The notes under the pieces: generated by a model
What the model was told of the DNA's origin: nothing
The model's database searches: none
What the model saw: the letters and a program-made list of their open reading frames with translations, nothing else
Translations under genes and position numbers: made by a program
Assembly (NCBI RefSeq): GCF_900114165.1
Contig: NZ_FOSB01000003.1
Coordinates: 303,024-367,023, forward strand
Reading direction: 5' to 3'
Length of the DNA: 64,000 bases
Source: Halobacillus dabanensis
Lineage (GTDB): Bacteria; Bacillota; Bacilli; Bacillales; Halobacillaceae
Part shown: one piece after another, positions 24,965 to 34,084 of the stretch
How the letters are laid out: each line of letters begins with the position of its first letter
Position numbering within the stretch: the stretch's first letter is position 1

Positions 24965-25843
24965 TCACATTTTTATAATATTTTTAATTTCTTCAGCGAT
25001 AAGCAGCCATGCCTCTTCTGCTTTTTCGCGAGGGCCAAGGTGGGTGAATGCATGGGAACAGCCATCGAATATATGAAGGTTCACCTCAACACCAGCATTC
25101 TCCAGCTTTTCAGCATAAAACTTTCCTTCCATAGAAAAAGCGTCATGTTCTGGGATGATCAATAACGCTTTTGCAACCCCTGCTATATTTTCCGCTTTTA
25201 CAGGAGACGCGTGCGGATGTGCCGCATCGTTTGTTCCTGGTACATAACAACGGTTTAGAAAATGGGCGACCTGGGGATATTCTGCCCGCCATTTATTCGG
25301 TTCCGGTTTGTCCCCATGAGGGGTGACAAAATCGAGCATTGGATAACCCAGGACTTGCAGCAGTGGCTGCGATACGCCCCGTTCTTTAAGAAGAAGACAG
25401 AGGGCGGCTGCAATATTGCCCCCAGAGCTTTGGCCGCCGACCATCATTCTGTCACCATCGATATGCAGCGCGCTGGCATGGGACCGAAGCCAAAGATAAA
25501 TCTCATAGCATTGCTCTATAGGGTGGGGAAAAGGATATTCCGGTGCTTTCGCGTAGTCGATGTTAATGACTACACAGCCTGTTTGATTCGCAAGGAAACG
25601 GCAATAAGGATCGTCCATCTTTTTTTCATTCATGATAAAAGCCCCGCCATGGAGGTTGATATATACCGGCAACTGCTTTCCAGATGGGTTGGAAGGGTAA
25701 TAGCAGCTTATGTATGCAGGTTGAACCGTTGTATCGATTAAAATGTCTTCTTTTTTGTGAACCTGTAGGAAAGGGACCATCAGGTTACTTTCCGCTTGAT
25801 TGGGGAAAAGGCGAAGTAATCGTGCTATCAGAATTTTAAACAT
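24965..25843 (-). CDS. Alpha/beta hydrolase, HSL-type carboxylesterase
   Basis: 292 residues from ATG 25843 following GAGAGAGG. The HGGAF oxyanion motif is at 65-69, the nucleophile in GGQSSGGN (S139), the acid in IIPEHDAF and the histidine in DGCSHAFTH. This order marks the hormone-sensitive-lipase esterase group acting on short acyl esters. Divergent from the carotenoid glycosyltransferase gene with a 74-bp shared promoter region. A role in modifying carotenoid esters is only a possibility. Confidence 0.88.
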   Translation of the reverse strand: MFKILIARLLRLFPNQAESNLMVPFLQVHKKEDILIDTTVQPAYISCYYPSNPSGKQLPVYINLHGGAFIMNEKKMDDPYCRFLANQTGCVVINIDYAKAPEYPFPHPIEQCYEIYLWLRSHASALHIDGDRMMVGGQSSGGNIAAALCLLLKERGVSQPLLQVLGYPMLDFVTPHGDKPEPNKWRAEYPQVAHFLNRCYVPGTNDAAHPHASPVKAENIAGVAKALLIIPEHDAFSMEGKFYAEKLENAGVEVNLHIFDGCSHAFTHLGPREKAEEAWLLIAEEIKNIIKM

Positions 25844-25917
25844 GGAGGAACCTCTCTCTTTTTTTATATATTGTACCCGCTGATAGAAACGTATAATCAA
25901 TAGTTGGAGAGGTGACA

Positions 25918-27018
25918 ATGGAAGTACGCTGGGAGGTGAACGGTTTGTGGATCACAATCGCTGCTATGACATTAACTCTCGTCCTTTTTTGGCATAAAAT
26001 ATCTTTTCCCTTTGAACAATGTAAGAATACAAAGATGTACACAATTATCATACCAGCTCGCAATGAGGCAGAGAACTTGAATCGGTTGCTTCCATCATTA
26101 TTATCTTCTCCTTCTCCCAATCGAGAAGTGATTGTCGTGGATGATGATTCTGAGGACGGGACAAAACGTGTAGCGGAGTCTTATGGTGTGAAAGTGGTGC
26201 AGAATCCACCGCTGCCCAAAGATTGGATGGGCAAGTCATGGGCGTGTTATAACGGAGCAAAAGTGGCGAATGGTCAAACACTTATGTTCCTCGATGCCGA
26301 TACATGGTTCGTGGAAGATGGGGCCGAGCGATTGATGCAAGTATTTGAACAAAAAGGTTCAGCAGCTGTAATGACCATCCACCCCTATCACGAGATGCGT
26401 TCCTTTCGGGAGAAATTATCTGCCGTGTTCCATTTAGTCGTCATTGCTTCCTCAGGAATTACAGCGGTTTTCAAGAGTGAAAAAGGAGGGTTTGGCCCCT
26501 GTTTGATCATTGATCAAAAAACGTATTGGGAGCTGGACGGACACCGATCGATCCGGAGTGATATCGTCGAACACCTGGCTTTTGTAAGGCGTGCAGCTGT
26601 GAAAGGTTTTCCTACGTATGCTTATAGTGGTCGTGAGGTATTGAAGATGAGAATGTATGAAGCGAATGTGAAAAATGTCATCAAGGGGTGGGGGAAAAGT
26701 TTCGCAACTGGAGCCACTACAGCATCCCCCTGGTTTTCGCTTGCAAATATATTTTGGATTACTGCTGTCGTCTCTTTTTTGATCAACTTGCCTGATCTAG
26801 GGTGGTGGGGGCTTATTGGGTACCTGTTCCTCGTCGTTTGGTTGTACCGGATTTTAATAGATATCGGTTGTTTCCGCTGGTATGATGCGGTGATTTTCCC
26901 TGTACATTTTGTCTTTTTTGTAGGTGTCTTCTCTTACTCCTTGGTCACTTCATTTTTTCTCAAGCAAACCACCTGGAAAGGGCGGACGATCGCCAATAAG
27001 AAAAGGAGATCGTCCTAG
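25918..27018 (+). CDS. crtQ: Family 2 glycosyltransferase, CrtQ-like
   Basis: 366 residues from ATG 25918, 5 nt after GGAGAGG. An N-terminal membrane helix (WITIAAMTLTLVLFW) precedes the GT-A domain with IIPARNEAENL, VVDDDSEDGT and the metal-binding FLDAD; three further helices lie at the C-terminus. It resembles CrtQ, which attaches glucose to diaponeurosporenoate in C30 carotenoid synthesis at the membrane. The stop overlaps the next start, a CrtO-like acyltransferase, which strongly supports the assignment. The carotenoid backbone genes are not in this window. Confidence 0.82.
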   Translation: MEVRWEVNGLWITIAAMTLTLVLFWHKISFPFEQCKNTKMYTIIIPARNEAENLNRLLPSLLSSPSPNREVIVVDDDSEDGTKRVAESYGVKVVQNPPLPKDWMGKSWACYNGAKVANGQTLMFLDADTWFVEDGAERLMQVFEQKGSAAVMTIHPYHEMRSFREKLSAVFHLVVIASSGITAVFKSEKGGFGPCLIIDQKTYWELDGHRSIRSDIVEHLAFVRRAAVKGFPTYAYSGREVLKMRMYEANVKNVIKGWGKSFATGATTASPWFSLANIFWITAVVSFLINLPDLGWWGLIGYLFLVVWLYRILIDIGCFRWYDAVIFPVHFVFFVGVFSYSLVTSFFLKQTTWKGRTIANKKRRSS

Positions 27019-27461
27019 TGCTCATTAATATCATTTTATTGTTATGTATTCATCTGGGGGTAAGTGGTCTTGTCTCTATCGTTCCGCGATCATTTGTTGC
27101 AAACTTTCGGTGGTTATATCGATTGAAAAACTGGGAGCGAAACGGGCGTGTGTATGAGCGGCTGGGCGTCAAAGTGTGGAAAGGGCGTTTGCCGGAGGCG
27201 CGGAAATGGTTCCGTCGCGAGAAGACAGTGGCACAAATTAGGAAAATGGAATATTTATATATATTCGAGTGGCAGACGAACCGCTCGGAATTATCGCACT
27301 GGCTGCAAATGCTGCCGGCTCCGTTATTCTTTTTATTCAATCCTCCATGGGCAGGTTGGGTGATGGTGGCTTATGCGATCCTGTTCAATTGCCCTTTCAT
27401 TATGGTGCAAAGGTACAATCGTGCGAGAGTGGAGCAGGTAAAGCAGAAGAGGCGGAGTTAG
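27018..27461 (+). CDS. crtO: Glycosyl carotenoid acyltransferase, CrtO-like
   Basis: 147 residues with hydrophobic helices at the N-terminus and near 98-130. WERNGRVYERLGVKVWKGRLP and the ELSHWLQML and LFNCPFIMVQRYNRAR motifs match the CrtO family of staphyloxanthin-type pathways, which adds a fatty acid to the glucose of the glycosylated carotenoid. It starts at GTG 27018, overlapping the last base of crtQ, so translation is coupled. Confidence 0.82.
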   Translation: MLINIILLLCIHLGVSGLVSIVPRSFVANFRWLYRLKNWERNGRVYERLGVKVWKGRLPEARKWFRREKTVAQIRKMEYLYIFEWQTNRSELSHWLQMLPAPLFFLFNPPWAGWVMVAYAILFNCPFIMVQRYNRARVEQVKQKRRS

Positions 27462-27531
27462 ATAGATTTATCTTATTGACGTATTAGTGGTTTTTTGTGC
27501 TGAAATAAAGAATCGGAATATTGATGCAACC

Positions 27532-27562
27532 CCCTGATCATAGATGGTGATCAGGTTTTTTA
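27532..27562 (+). terminator. Rho-independent terminator
   Basis: CCTGATCA and TGATCAGG pair, followed by TTTTTTA, about 70 nt after crtO. Confidence 0.8.
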
Positions 27563-27646
27563 TTTGGATGAAAAAGGAAGGTTTTTAGCAAAAAATGGCG
27601 AATTTTAAATGGAGCGATAATAGAGGGTGAAAAGGAGCAGGAAGTT

Positions 27647-28525
27647 GTGGAATATCTATTTATTGTATTAATCGTTGTGATTATAGCAAGCATAATGGTT
27701 TACCAAAGTTCAGCATTAAAAGGCATGCATTCTATACATGAACAACGGATTTTTCCTGAAGAGGTGCGGAATATTCTACTGGAAAAGATGTCTGTGGATG
27801 TGGAGCTGATGAAAGCCGAGCGGGAAGACGTTAAAGTCACATTATCGGGCGGGGTGAAAGGGAAAGACCAAGATCGGTTCCATTTAGAAACGAACCATGA
27901 GGGTGAAGACCTTCGGATTGAAGTAATCGAAAAAGATACCCGGTTCGGTGTGGGACTTTGGAAAAATGTAACCCTTCAAGTGGAAATTCCTCAAGAAAGG
28001 TTAGGATCTTTAATGGTCCGTACATCATCGGGAGATATCGATGTGAAAGGAGTGAGCACAAGTCACTCGACATACGAGTCCAGTTCAGGAGATCTGACAA
28101 TTCAAGGTTTGGAACACACGAACATGAAAATCCAGACTTCCAGCGGAGATGTATTTCTGAACCGTGTACAGAGTAATCATGCTCAAATATCCACAGGGAG
28201 CGGGGAAGTGATTGGGGAGCACTTTGATCCAGGAACGGGTGTGTTTGAAACATCCTCGGGGGAAATATCTATCAAGTCTAAAAGATTGTCAGGGGATATG
28301 AAAGCCTCTACATCCAGTGGAGATTTTAATTTTATAGTAGAGGAACCACCAGATTCTGTTTCTGTTGATTTTCAATCTAATTCCGGCGAGGTGGATGTGG
28401 TGTTAGAGGGAATGGATTTTGAAGTGAGGAAGAACCATGAAGTACTTGGCAAAAAGGCAGAAGGTAAAGTTTCCGTAGTCGCTGAATCGAGCTCGGGGGA
28501 TCTACTGGTGAGGGGAAATGAATGA
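27647..28525 (+). CDS. DUF4097 family beta-strand repeat protein
   Basis: 292 residues. An N-terminal membrane anchor (FIVLIVVIIASIMVY) precedes an extracellular or cytosolic right-handed beta repeat in which SSGD/SSGE recurs at least eight times (TSSGDIDV, SSSGDLTI, TSSGDVFL, GSGEVIG, TSSGEISI, TSSGDFNF, NSGEVDVV, SSSGDLLV). B. subtilis YvlB and LiaG-type proteins share this fold and belong to envelope stress loci. GTG start after AAAGGAGCAGG. The next gene overlaps it by 8 nt. Confidence 0.88.
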   Translation: MEYLFIVLIVVIIASIMVYQSSALKGMHSIHEQRIFPEEVRNILLEKMSVDVELMKAEREDVKVTLSGGVKGKDQDRFHLETNHEGEDLRIEVIEKDTRFGVGLWKNVTLQVEIPQERLGSLMVRTSSGDIDVKGVSTSHSTYESSSGDLTIQGLEHTNMKIQTSSGDVFLNRVQSNHAQISTGSGEVIGEHFDPGTGVFETSSGEISIKSKRLSGDMKASTSSGDFNFIVEEPPDSVSVDFQSNSGEVDVVLEGMDFEVRKNHEVLGKKAEGKVSVVAESSSGDLLVRGNE

Positions 28526-29051
28526 ACTTTATGAGCGTATGAAAAACGGGACACCTAAACAGCGGCAGGCCTATAAAGTCATTGGGAATTTGCACGTCCT
28601 TGAGGATTTCAACTCCTATCAACCTGTTATTTGTGGAACAATTCCCATTGGACTGGATGTAAAGGATTCCGATATTGATATCATAATGGAAGTTTATGAT
28701 TGTCTATCATTCGAAAGGAGACTGCTTGCGTATTTTGGTGATTTGGACGGCTTTTCTATGAAAAAGAAAAGCATCAGAAACCGACCAGTTGTAAAAGCGA
28801 ATTTTCATTTTCAAGGCTTCCAGTTTGAACTATTTGGCCAACCTCAGCCAGTAGGTCAGCAAAATGCCTATGTTCATATGCTTATTGAAGAAGAGTTGAT
28901 GAGGAGAAATCCAAGGTTGAGAGAAGAAGTGCTCCAATTGAGGAAGAGAGGCTTTAAAACAGAACAAGCTTTTTGTGAACTATTGGGAATCGAAGGTGAT
29001 CCTTATCGGGGGTTAACCCTGTATGGGGAAGAGATGAATTTAAAACGGTAG
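28518..29051 (+). CDS. DUF4269 family nucleotidyltransferase-like protein
   Basis: 177 residues. CGTIPIGLDVKDSDIDII resembles the GSxxxG...DxD core of the polymerase-beta nucleotidyltransferase fold, and the family is DUF4269 by overall pattern (FELFGQPQPVGQQNAYVHM). Catalytic activity is unproven. It overlaps the DUF4097 gene by 8 nt and is probably co-expressed. Confidence 0.8.
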   Translation: MNELYERMKNGTPKQRQAYKVIGNLHVLEDFNSYQPVICGTIPIGLDVKDSDIDIIMEVYDCLSFERRLLAYFGDLDGFSMKKKSIRNRPVVKANFHFQGFQFELFGQPQPVGQQNAYVHMLIEEELMRRNPRLREEVLQLRKRGFKTEQAFCELLGIEGDPYRGLTLYGEEMNLKR

Positions 29052-29061
29052 GTGGGATAGT

Positions 29062-29250
29062 GTGTTTTTTCTGTGGTATTTTTTGCGATTCACCTTATTC
29101 TTAGTCGGAATATATTTCCTTGCATCCAGCATTTGGGAACTACGTAAAGGGACGGACAAGAAACGGTTTCTGACATCGGTGGTAGCAGGAGCCGGATTGT
29201 TGGCTGTCAGTTATTCTTTTTTACAGATCCTTCGTTTATTCCCCTATTAG
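29062..29250 (+). CDS. Small membrane protein
   Basis: 62 residues, two membrane helices (WYFLRFTLFLVGIYFLASS and SVVAGAGLLAVSYSFLQI) with a basic loop. GTG start 10 nt after the DUF4269 stop, preceded by GGTGGGA. Not recognised. Confidence 0.6.
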   Translation: MFFLWYFLRFTLFLVGIYFLASSIWELRKGTDKKRFLTSVVAGAGLLAVSYSFLQILRLFPY

Positions 29251-29334
29251 GCGATGGATTAAATTCAATTCCTTATGACTTTTTGAAACGTAATTCTTAA
29301 GGGATCGTAGAAAAGGTATACCGTTTAATGGAGG

Positions 29335-30019
29335 ATGAGGAAATTCAAGAGTCTGCATGATGGTTTTTTATAATAATCCTGGCTTTGCTTGTTGGTTGTG
29401 GGGGAGGGAAAGAGGAAGGAGCTCATGTCCCGGACCATGATTTAAAGTCGCTTACTTACAAAGGCCAAAACTTTGAAATAATTACATAGGAAGAGGAATT
29501 TAAAGATTACCTCACAAATTAGGAGATACGGTTGATCTAAATGCTATGTATCATTCAAGCGTATTGGAGTCATTACGCACACAAGCCTTCGGAGATGAAA
29601 GAGGATATTCACTGGTGAGTGCGAATGATTGGCATTTTACTCCACCGGAAAATAAAGAATCGCTGGAGAAAACTCTATCCTATCTTACAGAGAATCAGGA
29701 TTTTATGTTAGAAACGATCAAAAACGGGATCCAGGATTTAGATGATCTATGCAGATGTGAAAAGCCGTTCAACAGAGCCGTTAAGAGGTGTTATAAAAAG
29801 GGGACAGTGGAAATTTTTCTAAACCATTTAGATTCTACAGACCCGGTCGTCCATGGAGATTTTCAAATCGGTTATCCTGGCGAAGGGATTCCGGAATTAG
29901 CGATGTACCGGATCGGTTATCAAATTGTAAAAGGTTATATCAAGGAAAATCCGGATGCTATGCTTGAAGAATGGACGAACATCTCTTCAGAGGAAATGCT
30001 CGAAGAGAGTCCTTTCTGA
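29335..30019 (+). pseudogene. Decayed lipoprotein gene with DUF2268-like C-terminus
   Basis: ATG 29335 follows GGAGG and starts MRKFKSLH, then the frame breaks; the hydrophobic signal FFIIILALLVGCGGGKEE with lipobox LVGC continues in the next frame, hits TAG at 29487 (after QNFEIIT), continues EEEFKDYLTN and shifts again near 29515. The final part (29546-30019) reads on to IPELAMYRIGYQIVKGYIKE and EEMLEESPF, like the end of DUF2268 putative zinc proteases, but the HExxH segment expected for that family is absent. At least three lesions plus a probable internal loss make this a dead gene. Confidence 0.65.
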
Positions 30020-30079
30020 AGAGGATTTAGAGGATGAAATTGGCAACCTGGAAATTTAATATGATGATGGGTGTTTTCT

Positions 30080-30337
30080 ATGAAAAAGATTTTTGAAACG
30101 ATTTATGACGGCCATACGATTACAGTGGAAAATACTTGGTTCCATGGCGAACGGCTATATATGAATGGGCAGTTACAGGATGAGAGGTTGGGTCTTGCGT
30201 TAAGAGGGACGTTAACTGGTGAATTGAAATATGACAATGGGGAAACAAAACCAGTGAAGGTGACGCTCGGTGGGATATTGAGGATACACTGTAGAATATT
30301 TATCGACCATTCCTTAATAATCCCTGGTATTCGCTGA
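30080..30337 (+). CDS. Small conserved hypothetical protein
   Basis: 85 residues, soluble and beta-rich (TIYDGHTITVENTWFHGERL, then LRGTLTGELKYDNGE and VTLGGILRIHCRIFIDHSLI). I recall similar small Bacillaceae proteins without known function. The ATG at 30080 and a GTG at 30071 are both possible; the ribosome site is weak. Confidence 0.6.
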   Translation: MKKIFETIYDGHTITVENTWFHGERLYMNGQLQDERLGLALRGTLTGELKYDNGETKPVKVTLGGILRIHCRIFIDHSLIIPGIR

Positions 30338-30625
30338 TTTTACGTGTTGGATTCCTGGTGGCAAATGGTGAAGGCTGATTTTTTATATGGACAGGAGTCC
30401 TGTAGTTTTTGTGGTCGGGAACATGAAGTAACTCTGCCTACTCGGTTTGTTGTTACAGGAAGGACGATTTGTCCGTTTATGATTTTTGCATTGTTTCATA
30501 CACCTTTTCAAGACTCTTCCCTGAATATTTAGTTGTTCTGTTTATAGGAGTGAAGGGGTAATTTTGACCCTTTTAGTTACAGATATCAAAGTGGTTTCAA
30601 AGTGAAGATAAGGAAGGGGGATATA

Positions 30626-31000
30626 TTGAAGAGAAGTGTGATAGCTAAGATTTTCCTTGTTATCATTGGGGTGCTATTATTTTCCTTTTCCATTGATATG
30701 CCTGTCCTTGGTTACAAAAAACTAGAGGTGAAAGAGGAAGGCGGGTATGAAATAATCTCTTATCGTTTCTACGGAGAGGCAATTACACGGGAAGCATCTG
30801 AAGGTGATTCCAATGAAGCGTTGGACATTTTTCAAAAACAAAGGAGAATCCAACATTTACAGGCAGGAATTTTGTTTTTTTCCATAACGTCTCTAGCATT
30901 ATGGTGGGCGAGAGAGGGACAAAAGTGGATATATGGGAGTGCCATACTAAGTGTGCTGCTCTTAGTGATTGATGTCCTATTGGTTTATAAGTTTCATTAG
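30626..31000 (+). CDS. Small membrane protein
   Basis: 124 residues from TTG 30626, spaced from GGAAGGGGG; GTG 30602 lies before that site. Membrane helices at about 3-25, 83-100 and 105-122 enclose an extracytoplasmic stretch containing the acidic REASEGDSNEALD. Not recognised. Confidence 0.65.
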   Translation: MKRSVIAKIFLVIIGVLLFSFSIDMPVLGYKKLEVKEEGGYEIISYRFYGEAITREASEGDSNEALDIFQKQRRIQHLQAGILFFSITSLALWWAREGQKWIYGSAILSVLLLVIDVLLVYKFH

Positions 31001-31019
31001 ATATCGGGGGAGGGATGTT

Positions 31020-31553
31020 TTGCGATTTTTCATAGGAATTGTCCCACCAAAGGATTATAAACAAAGAGTGATAGATTTTCAAAACCAATGGAAGTTCCAT
31101 GAAAAACAAACAGTAGTCGAGCCGCATATTACTTTGAAAGCTCAGAGCGGGTTGACTCCAGACCAGAATTGGATGAGTAAGGTGGAAAGGATTTGTAACA
31201 CGTCCAGCCCTTTTACAATAATGCTCGGTGAGCCTTCATTCTTTGGTGAGGATGTTTTATATTTGAGCATGAAATCTTCAAAACTTGAAGCAATCCATGC
31301 CAGGATAGTTAAGGCGATCGGTCCTGCGCCGCATCTGCTAAAAAAATATTTTGAACTGGATGATTATGTACCCCACATGACGTTAGCGAAGACGAGTTAT
31401 GGAATAAGTGGACAGGAGTTAAGAGAGATGGAAAAGGCAGCAACGAAATTATTGAGTCCATATCCGTCTTTCGATGTTCATTTTATCCGAGTGTTTAAGG
31501 AGGCCGGACCGAATAAATACGAGAAACTCGTGGATTTACCTTTGGGATCATAA
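31020..31553 (+). CDS. 2'-5' RNA ligase family phosphoesterase
   Basis: 177 residues. Two HxTx motifs, HITLK near residue 39 and HMTLAK near residue 121, are the catalytic pairs of the LigT/ThpR 2H phosphoesterase superfamily, acting on cyclic phosphates or RNA 2'-5' bonds. The TTG start at 31020 follows GGGGGAGGG; the in-frame start at 30969 overlaps the previous gene. The next gene starts at the stop codon. Confidence 0.88.
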   Translation: MRFFIGIVPPKDYKQRVIDFQNQWKFHEKQTVVEPHITLKAQSGLTPDQNWMSKVERICNTSSPFTIMLGEPSFFGEDVLYLSMKSSKLEAIHARIVKAIGPAPHLLKKYFELDDYVPHMTLAKTSYGISGQELREMEKAATKLLSPYPSFDVHFIRVFKEAGPNKYEKLVDLPLGS

Positions 31554-31867
31554 TGAAAACGTTGTTGGATATAATAGCAAGCTGTTCTTTTGTCCTCGGC
31601 TGGTTTGTTGTAATTGTCGGAGTAGGCTATCTTATTCCTTCGCTTTGGATCAGTCCTGTCTTTGTTTTGATTTGTTTATTGGTTCTCTCAATAGGAGTTC
31701 TTCTCCTTAAGTTTATCAATTTATTATTTAAATGGCGTAGTTTTGGATATTATTTTGCGTTAAATGACACAAATAAAAACTACTTCAAGGTAGTTTTTTA
31801 TTTAATTCCAATGACTAAACTATCCCGTGCAGCTTCAACTACTTCTGTAGTGATCGTATTTAACTGA
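31553..31867 (+). CDS. Small membrane protein, 3' end probably replaced by the transposon
   Basis: 104 residues. Two or three hydrophobic helices (SFVLGWFVVIVGVGYLIPSL, FVLICLLVLSIGVLLLKFI) occupy the first 65 residues. Beyond about 31755 the frame runs through the probable transposon end and antisense to tniB, and ends in NTNK-type low-similarity residues. The native C-terminus is probably lost. Start overlaps the RNA ligase stop (TAATG). Confidence 0.45.
   Translation: MKTLLDIIASCSFVLGWFVVIVGVGYLIPSLWISPVFVLICLLVLSIGVLLLKFINLLFKWRSFGYYFALNDTNKNYFKVVFYLIPMTKLSRAASTTSVVIVFN
31774..31806. terminator. Terminator at the tniB 3' end
   Basis: AAAAACTACTT and GGTAGTTTTTT pair around CAA with A and T runs on both sides, placed just past the tniB stop codon. 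Confidence 0.65.
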
Positions 31868-32610
31868 TTTATTTCCAGAATTCTATCAATTTGAGAAAAG
31901 AGTCTTTGTATAAGTCTAAAGTTACCTCCCGTTATTCTAATAATACTAGAGATTGCCTCATAATCAGAGAAGTCTTCCATTTTAATGGAGAAACCTAATT
32001 CTTCCCATTTATACTGTAATATATGGTGGGTTTCATCTTTACTTAATTTATCGAATTCATGTGCGAAACCAATTCGAGAATATAATTGAGGATACCTTGC
32101 TAAGCGTTTTTCTATTCCTGGCATTCCAATTAATACCATGGCAATATCATTCTGATCATAAATATCCCTTAATTGCTCTAAGTTTTGCATCTTTAAACGA
32201 TCGATTTCATCCACTATAACTAAATCTAGGTCCTCGTCCCATGCAAACGAATAATTTTCTTCTTGATTCATTTTGTTAACCTTATATATAGCTTTTACTA
32301 GTTCAAGCCAACCACCTATGGTACTAATATTGTCGGTCATTTTTGTTGCTCGTACAGCCGGAGCAGTATAAAAAATCGTTCGACAATCCAATATTTTCCC
32401 ATCTGCATTTTCACCAAGTTCTTTTCCTTTTTTATAAGAGATTTGCTGCTCTACATAGTCCCAATTAGAGTAGTATCTGGACGATAACGTTTTTCCAACA
32501 CCGGGCAATCCATAACAAATACCAATGTATTTATACCTTATACAAGCATCACAAAGTTCAGCGAACCTTTTATATTCTTTTGTCTCAATAAACCCCTTAG
32601 TTTTATTCAT
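31798..32610 (-). CDS. tniB: Transposition AAA ATPase, TniB/Tn552 p271-like
   Basis: 270 residues. Walker A YGLPGVGKTLS is at about 33-43 and Walker B DLVIVDEIDRL near 127. Arginine finger candidates lie in the GMPGIEKRLARYPQLYSRIGFAH stretch (first part shown). It is the ATP-dependent regulator that selects target DNA and activates the DDE transposase. It overlaps the transposase gene by 8 nt, with AGAGG before its ATG. Confidence 0.9.
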   Translation of the reverse strand: MNKTKGFIETKEYKRFAELCDACIRYKYIGICYGLPGVGKTLSSRYYSNWDYVEQQISYKKGKELGENADGKILDCRTIFYTAPAVRATKMTDNISTIGGWLELVKAIYKVNKMNQEENYSFAWDEDLDLVIVDEIDRLKMQNLEQLRDIYDQNDIAMVLIGMPGIEKRLARYPQLYSRIGFAHEFDKLSKDETHHILQYKWEELGFSIKMEDFSDYEAISSIIRITGGNFRLIQRLFSQIDRILEINQLNTITTEVVEAARDSLVIGIK

Positions 32611-34048
32611 TATAGTACCTCTTCAGTTTTGACTTAGGTTTACTTTTTTCTGATGGTCCCTCTACTTTGTTTTGTTTCGTCATTACGATGCTTTCAGCCA
32701 CAGTTTGAGTGCTAGTTAGTTCTTTTTTAAGATTCCTTCTACGATTATTTCTTGCTGAAACAATATCCTTTAGGTCAATTGTGTAATCAGATATTTCAGG
32801 AGCAATGGCGGTACACAGGTATTTATCTTGATAAAACACACGGATCTCAGCAAGATCTCGAGGGTCATAACGAATGATAACTGTTTCCCCAACGTAGGCT
32901 GCCAAGTTAGTGTCGATATATCTAAGCCCTTGAAATCGAATACCGTCAGGATGTACTTTTCTCGCTTTAGCGACGTTCAATAATAAAAGGTCTAAGTCCT
33001 CCAGACTTTCAGGCATCTGCGGCAGAAAACCAGATTGTCTCCAACGATCTATTGGCGCAGCTTTTGTCGTTCCATGAGAACGATTGTGGTAAATGCTTAC
33101 AATAAAATCACTTAATTTACCATCTAACTCTTGTAAGGTTAGATGGCTTTTCGTAGAATTATTTCCAATATATCCAGGAAGATCTTGTAGTAGAAGTTGG
33201 TTAATAGTCAAAAAGAATCTCTCAATTTTCCCTCTACCTCGTGGTACACCAACTGTTGAAAAGATTAAGTTCATTTTTAAATCAACGGCTACTTGTTCTA
33301 AATGATTTGAAGTAAAGTCGCTACCATGATCCGTATAAAACTTTTCTGGTATGCCACATACGTTCCAATCTTTTCTTTCTTTCTGCCATATAGCTTGATG
33401 TAAGGCTAAAGATGTTTGAATAGCAGAAGGAGCATTGAAACTAAGGAAATATCCTGCGACTGCCCTACTGTAATCATCCATTATAATGGTTAACCAGGGG
33501 CGCTCTAGTCTATTCTTTTCATTAAATACCAAAATATCTAGCAATGTATGGTCTGCTTGCCAAATTTCATTTGCCTTGGTTGCCTCTGACCGATGAACAA
33601 GATCATATGAGTTTTGATATTCTTTTCTTCCTTTATGTGCTAGTTGCTTTAGAGCAGGGGAAAGTGACTTTGCAGTGGAGTAAACTTGAGTATAGCTAGG
33701 TTTTTCTAAATTTCTTTTCTCACAAAATTTACAAATTTTTCGGTGGATTGAAGTAATAGTGGCTCTTCGGTTAGTTAATATTAGTCTTTCGATTTCACCA
33801 GAAATATCTTTGTTAATTCTTATTTTTCCAAAATCAGATCGTTCTTTTCTGATAAGTCCCTTCAATCCTTGATGATTATATTTTTGAACCCATGATTGAA
33901 GTGTTCGGACTGGTATGTGTTTCTCTTTAGAGATATAAGTAATTGGCTTTTGTTCTAAGATATAAGGCTTTATAATTTCATACTTTTTCATTGCATCTAG
34001 TCTCTTTTTTTCTGAGGAAGAAGAAAGAGGGGGAAGTTTACCATTCAT
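32603..34048 (-). CDS. tniA: DDE transposase, TniA/Tn552 p480-like
   Basis: 481 residues. An N-terminal helix-turn-helix (ITYISKEKHIPVRTLQSW) is followed by an RNase H-fold integrase core with D166 (IWQADHT), D240 (FYTDHGSDF) and E276 (GRGKIERFF). The 35-residue gap between the last two gives a DD35E signature, as in Mu/Tn7/Tn552 transposases. The C-terminus is beta-barrel-like and basic (SEKSKPKSKLKRYYNE). It cuts and joins transposon ends. All catalytic residues are present, so it may be active. Confidence 0.92.
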   Translation of the reverse strand: MNGKLPPLSSSSEKKRLDAMKKYEIIKPYILEQKPITYISKEKHIPVRTLQSWVQKYNHQGLKGLIRKERSDFGKIRINKDISGEIERLILTNRRATITSIHRKICKFCEKRNLEKPSYTQVYSTAKSLSPALKQLAHKGRKEYQNSYDLVHRSEATKANEIWQADHTLLDILVFNEKNRLERPWLTIIMDDYSRAVAGYFLSFNAPSAIQTSLALHQAIWQKERKDWNVCGIPEKFYTDHGSDFTSNHLEQVAVDLKMNLIFSTVGVPRGRGKIERFFLTINQLLLQDLPGYIGNNSTKSHLTLQELDGKLSDFIVSIYHNRSHGTTKAAPIDRWRQSGFLPQMPESLEDLDLLLLNVAKARKVHPDGIRFQGLRYIDTNLAAYVGETVIIRYDPRDLAEIRVFYQDKYLCTAIAPEISDYTIDLKDIVSARNNRRRNLKKELTSTQTVAESIVMTKQNKVEGPSEKSKPKSKLKRYYNE

Positions 34049-34084
34049 GGGTCATCACTCCCTATCAATATAAATTAAAAACCT

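Noticed and set aside
30344..30532. Open frame of 62 codons with a CSFCGREH motif
   Set aside because: No ribosome site before its GTG, no family resemblance, and codon use unlike its neighbours; a zinc-site look-alike in a decayed stretch.
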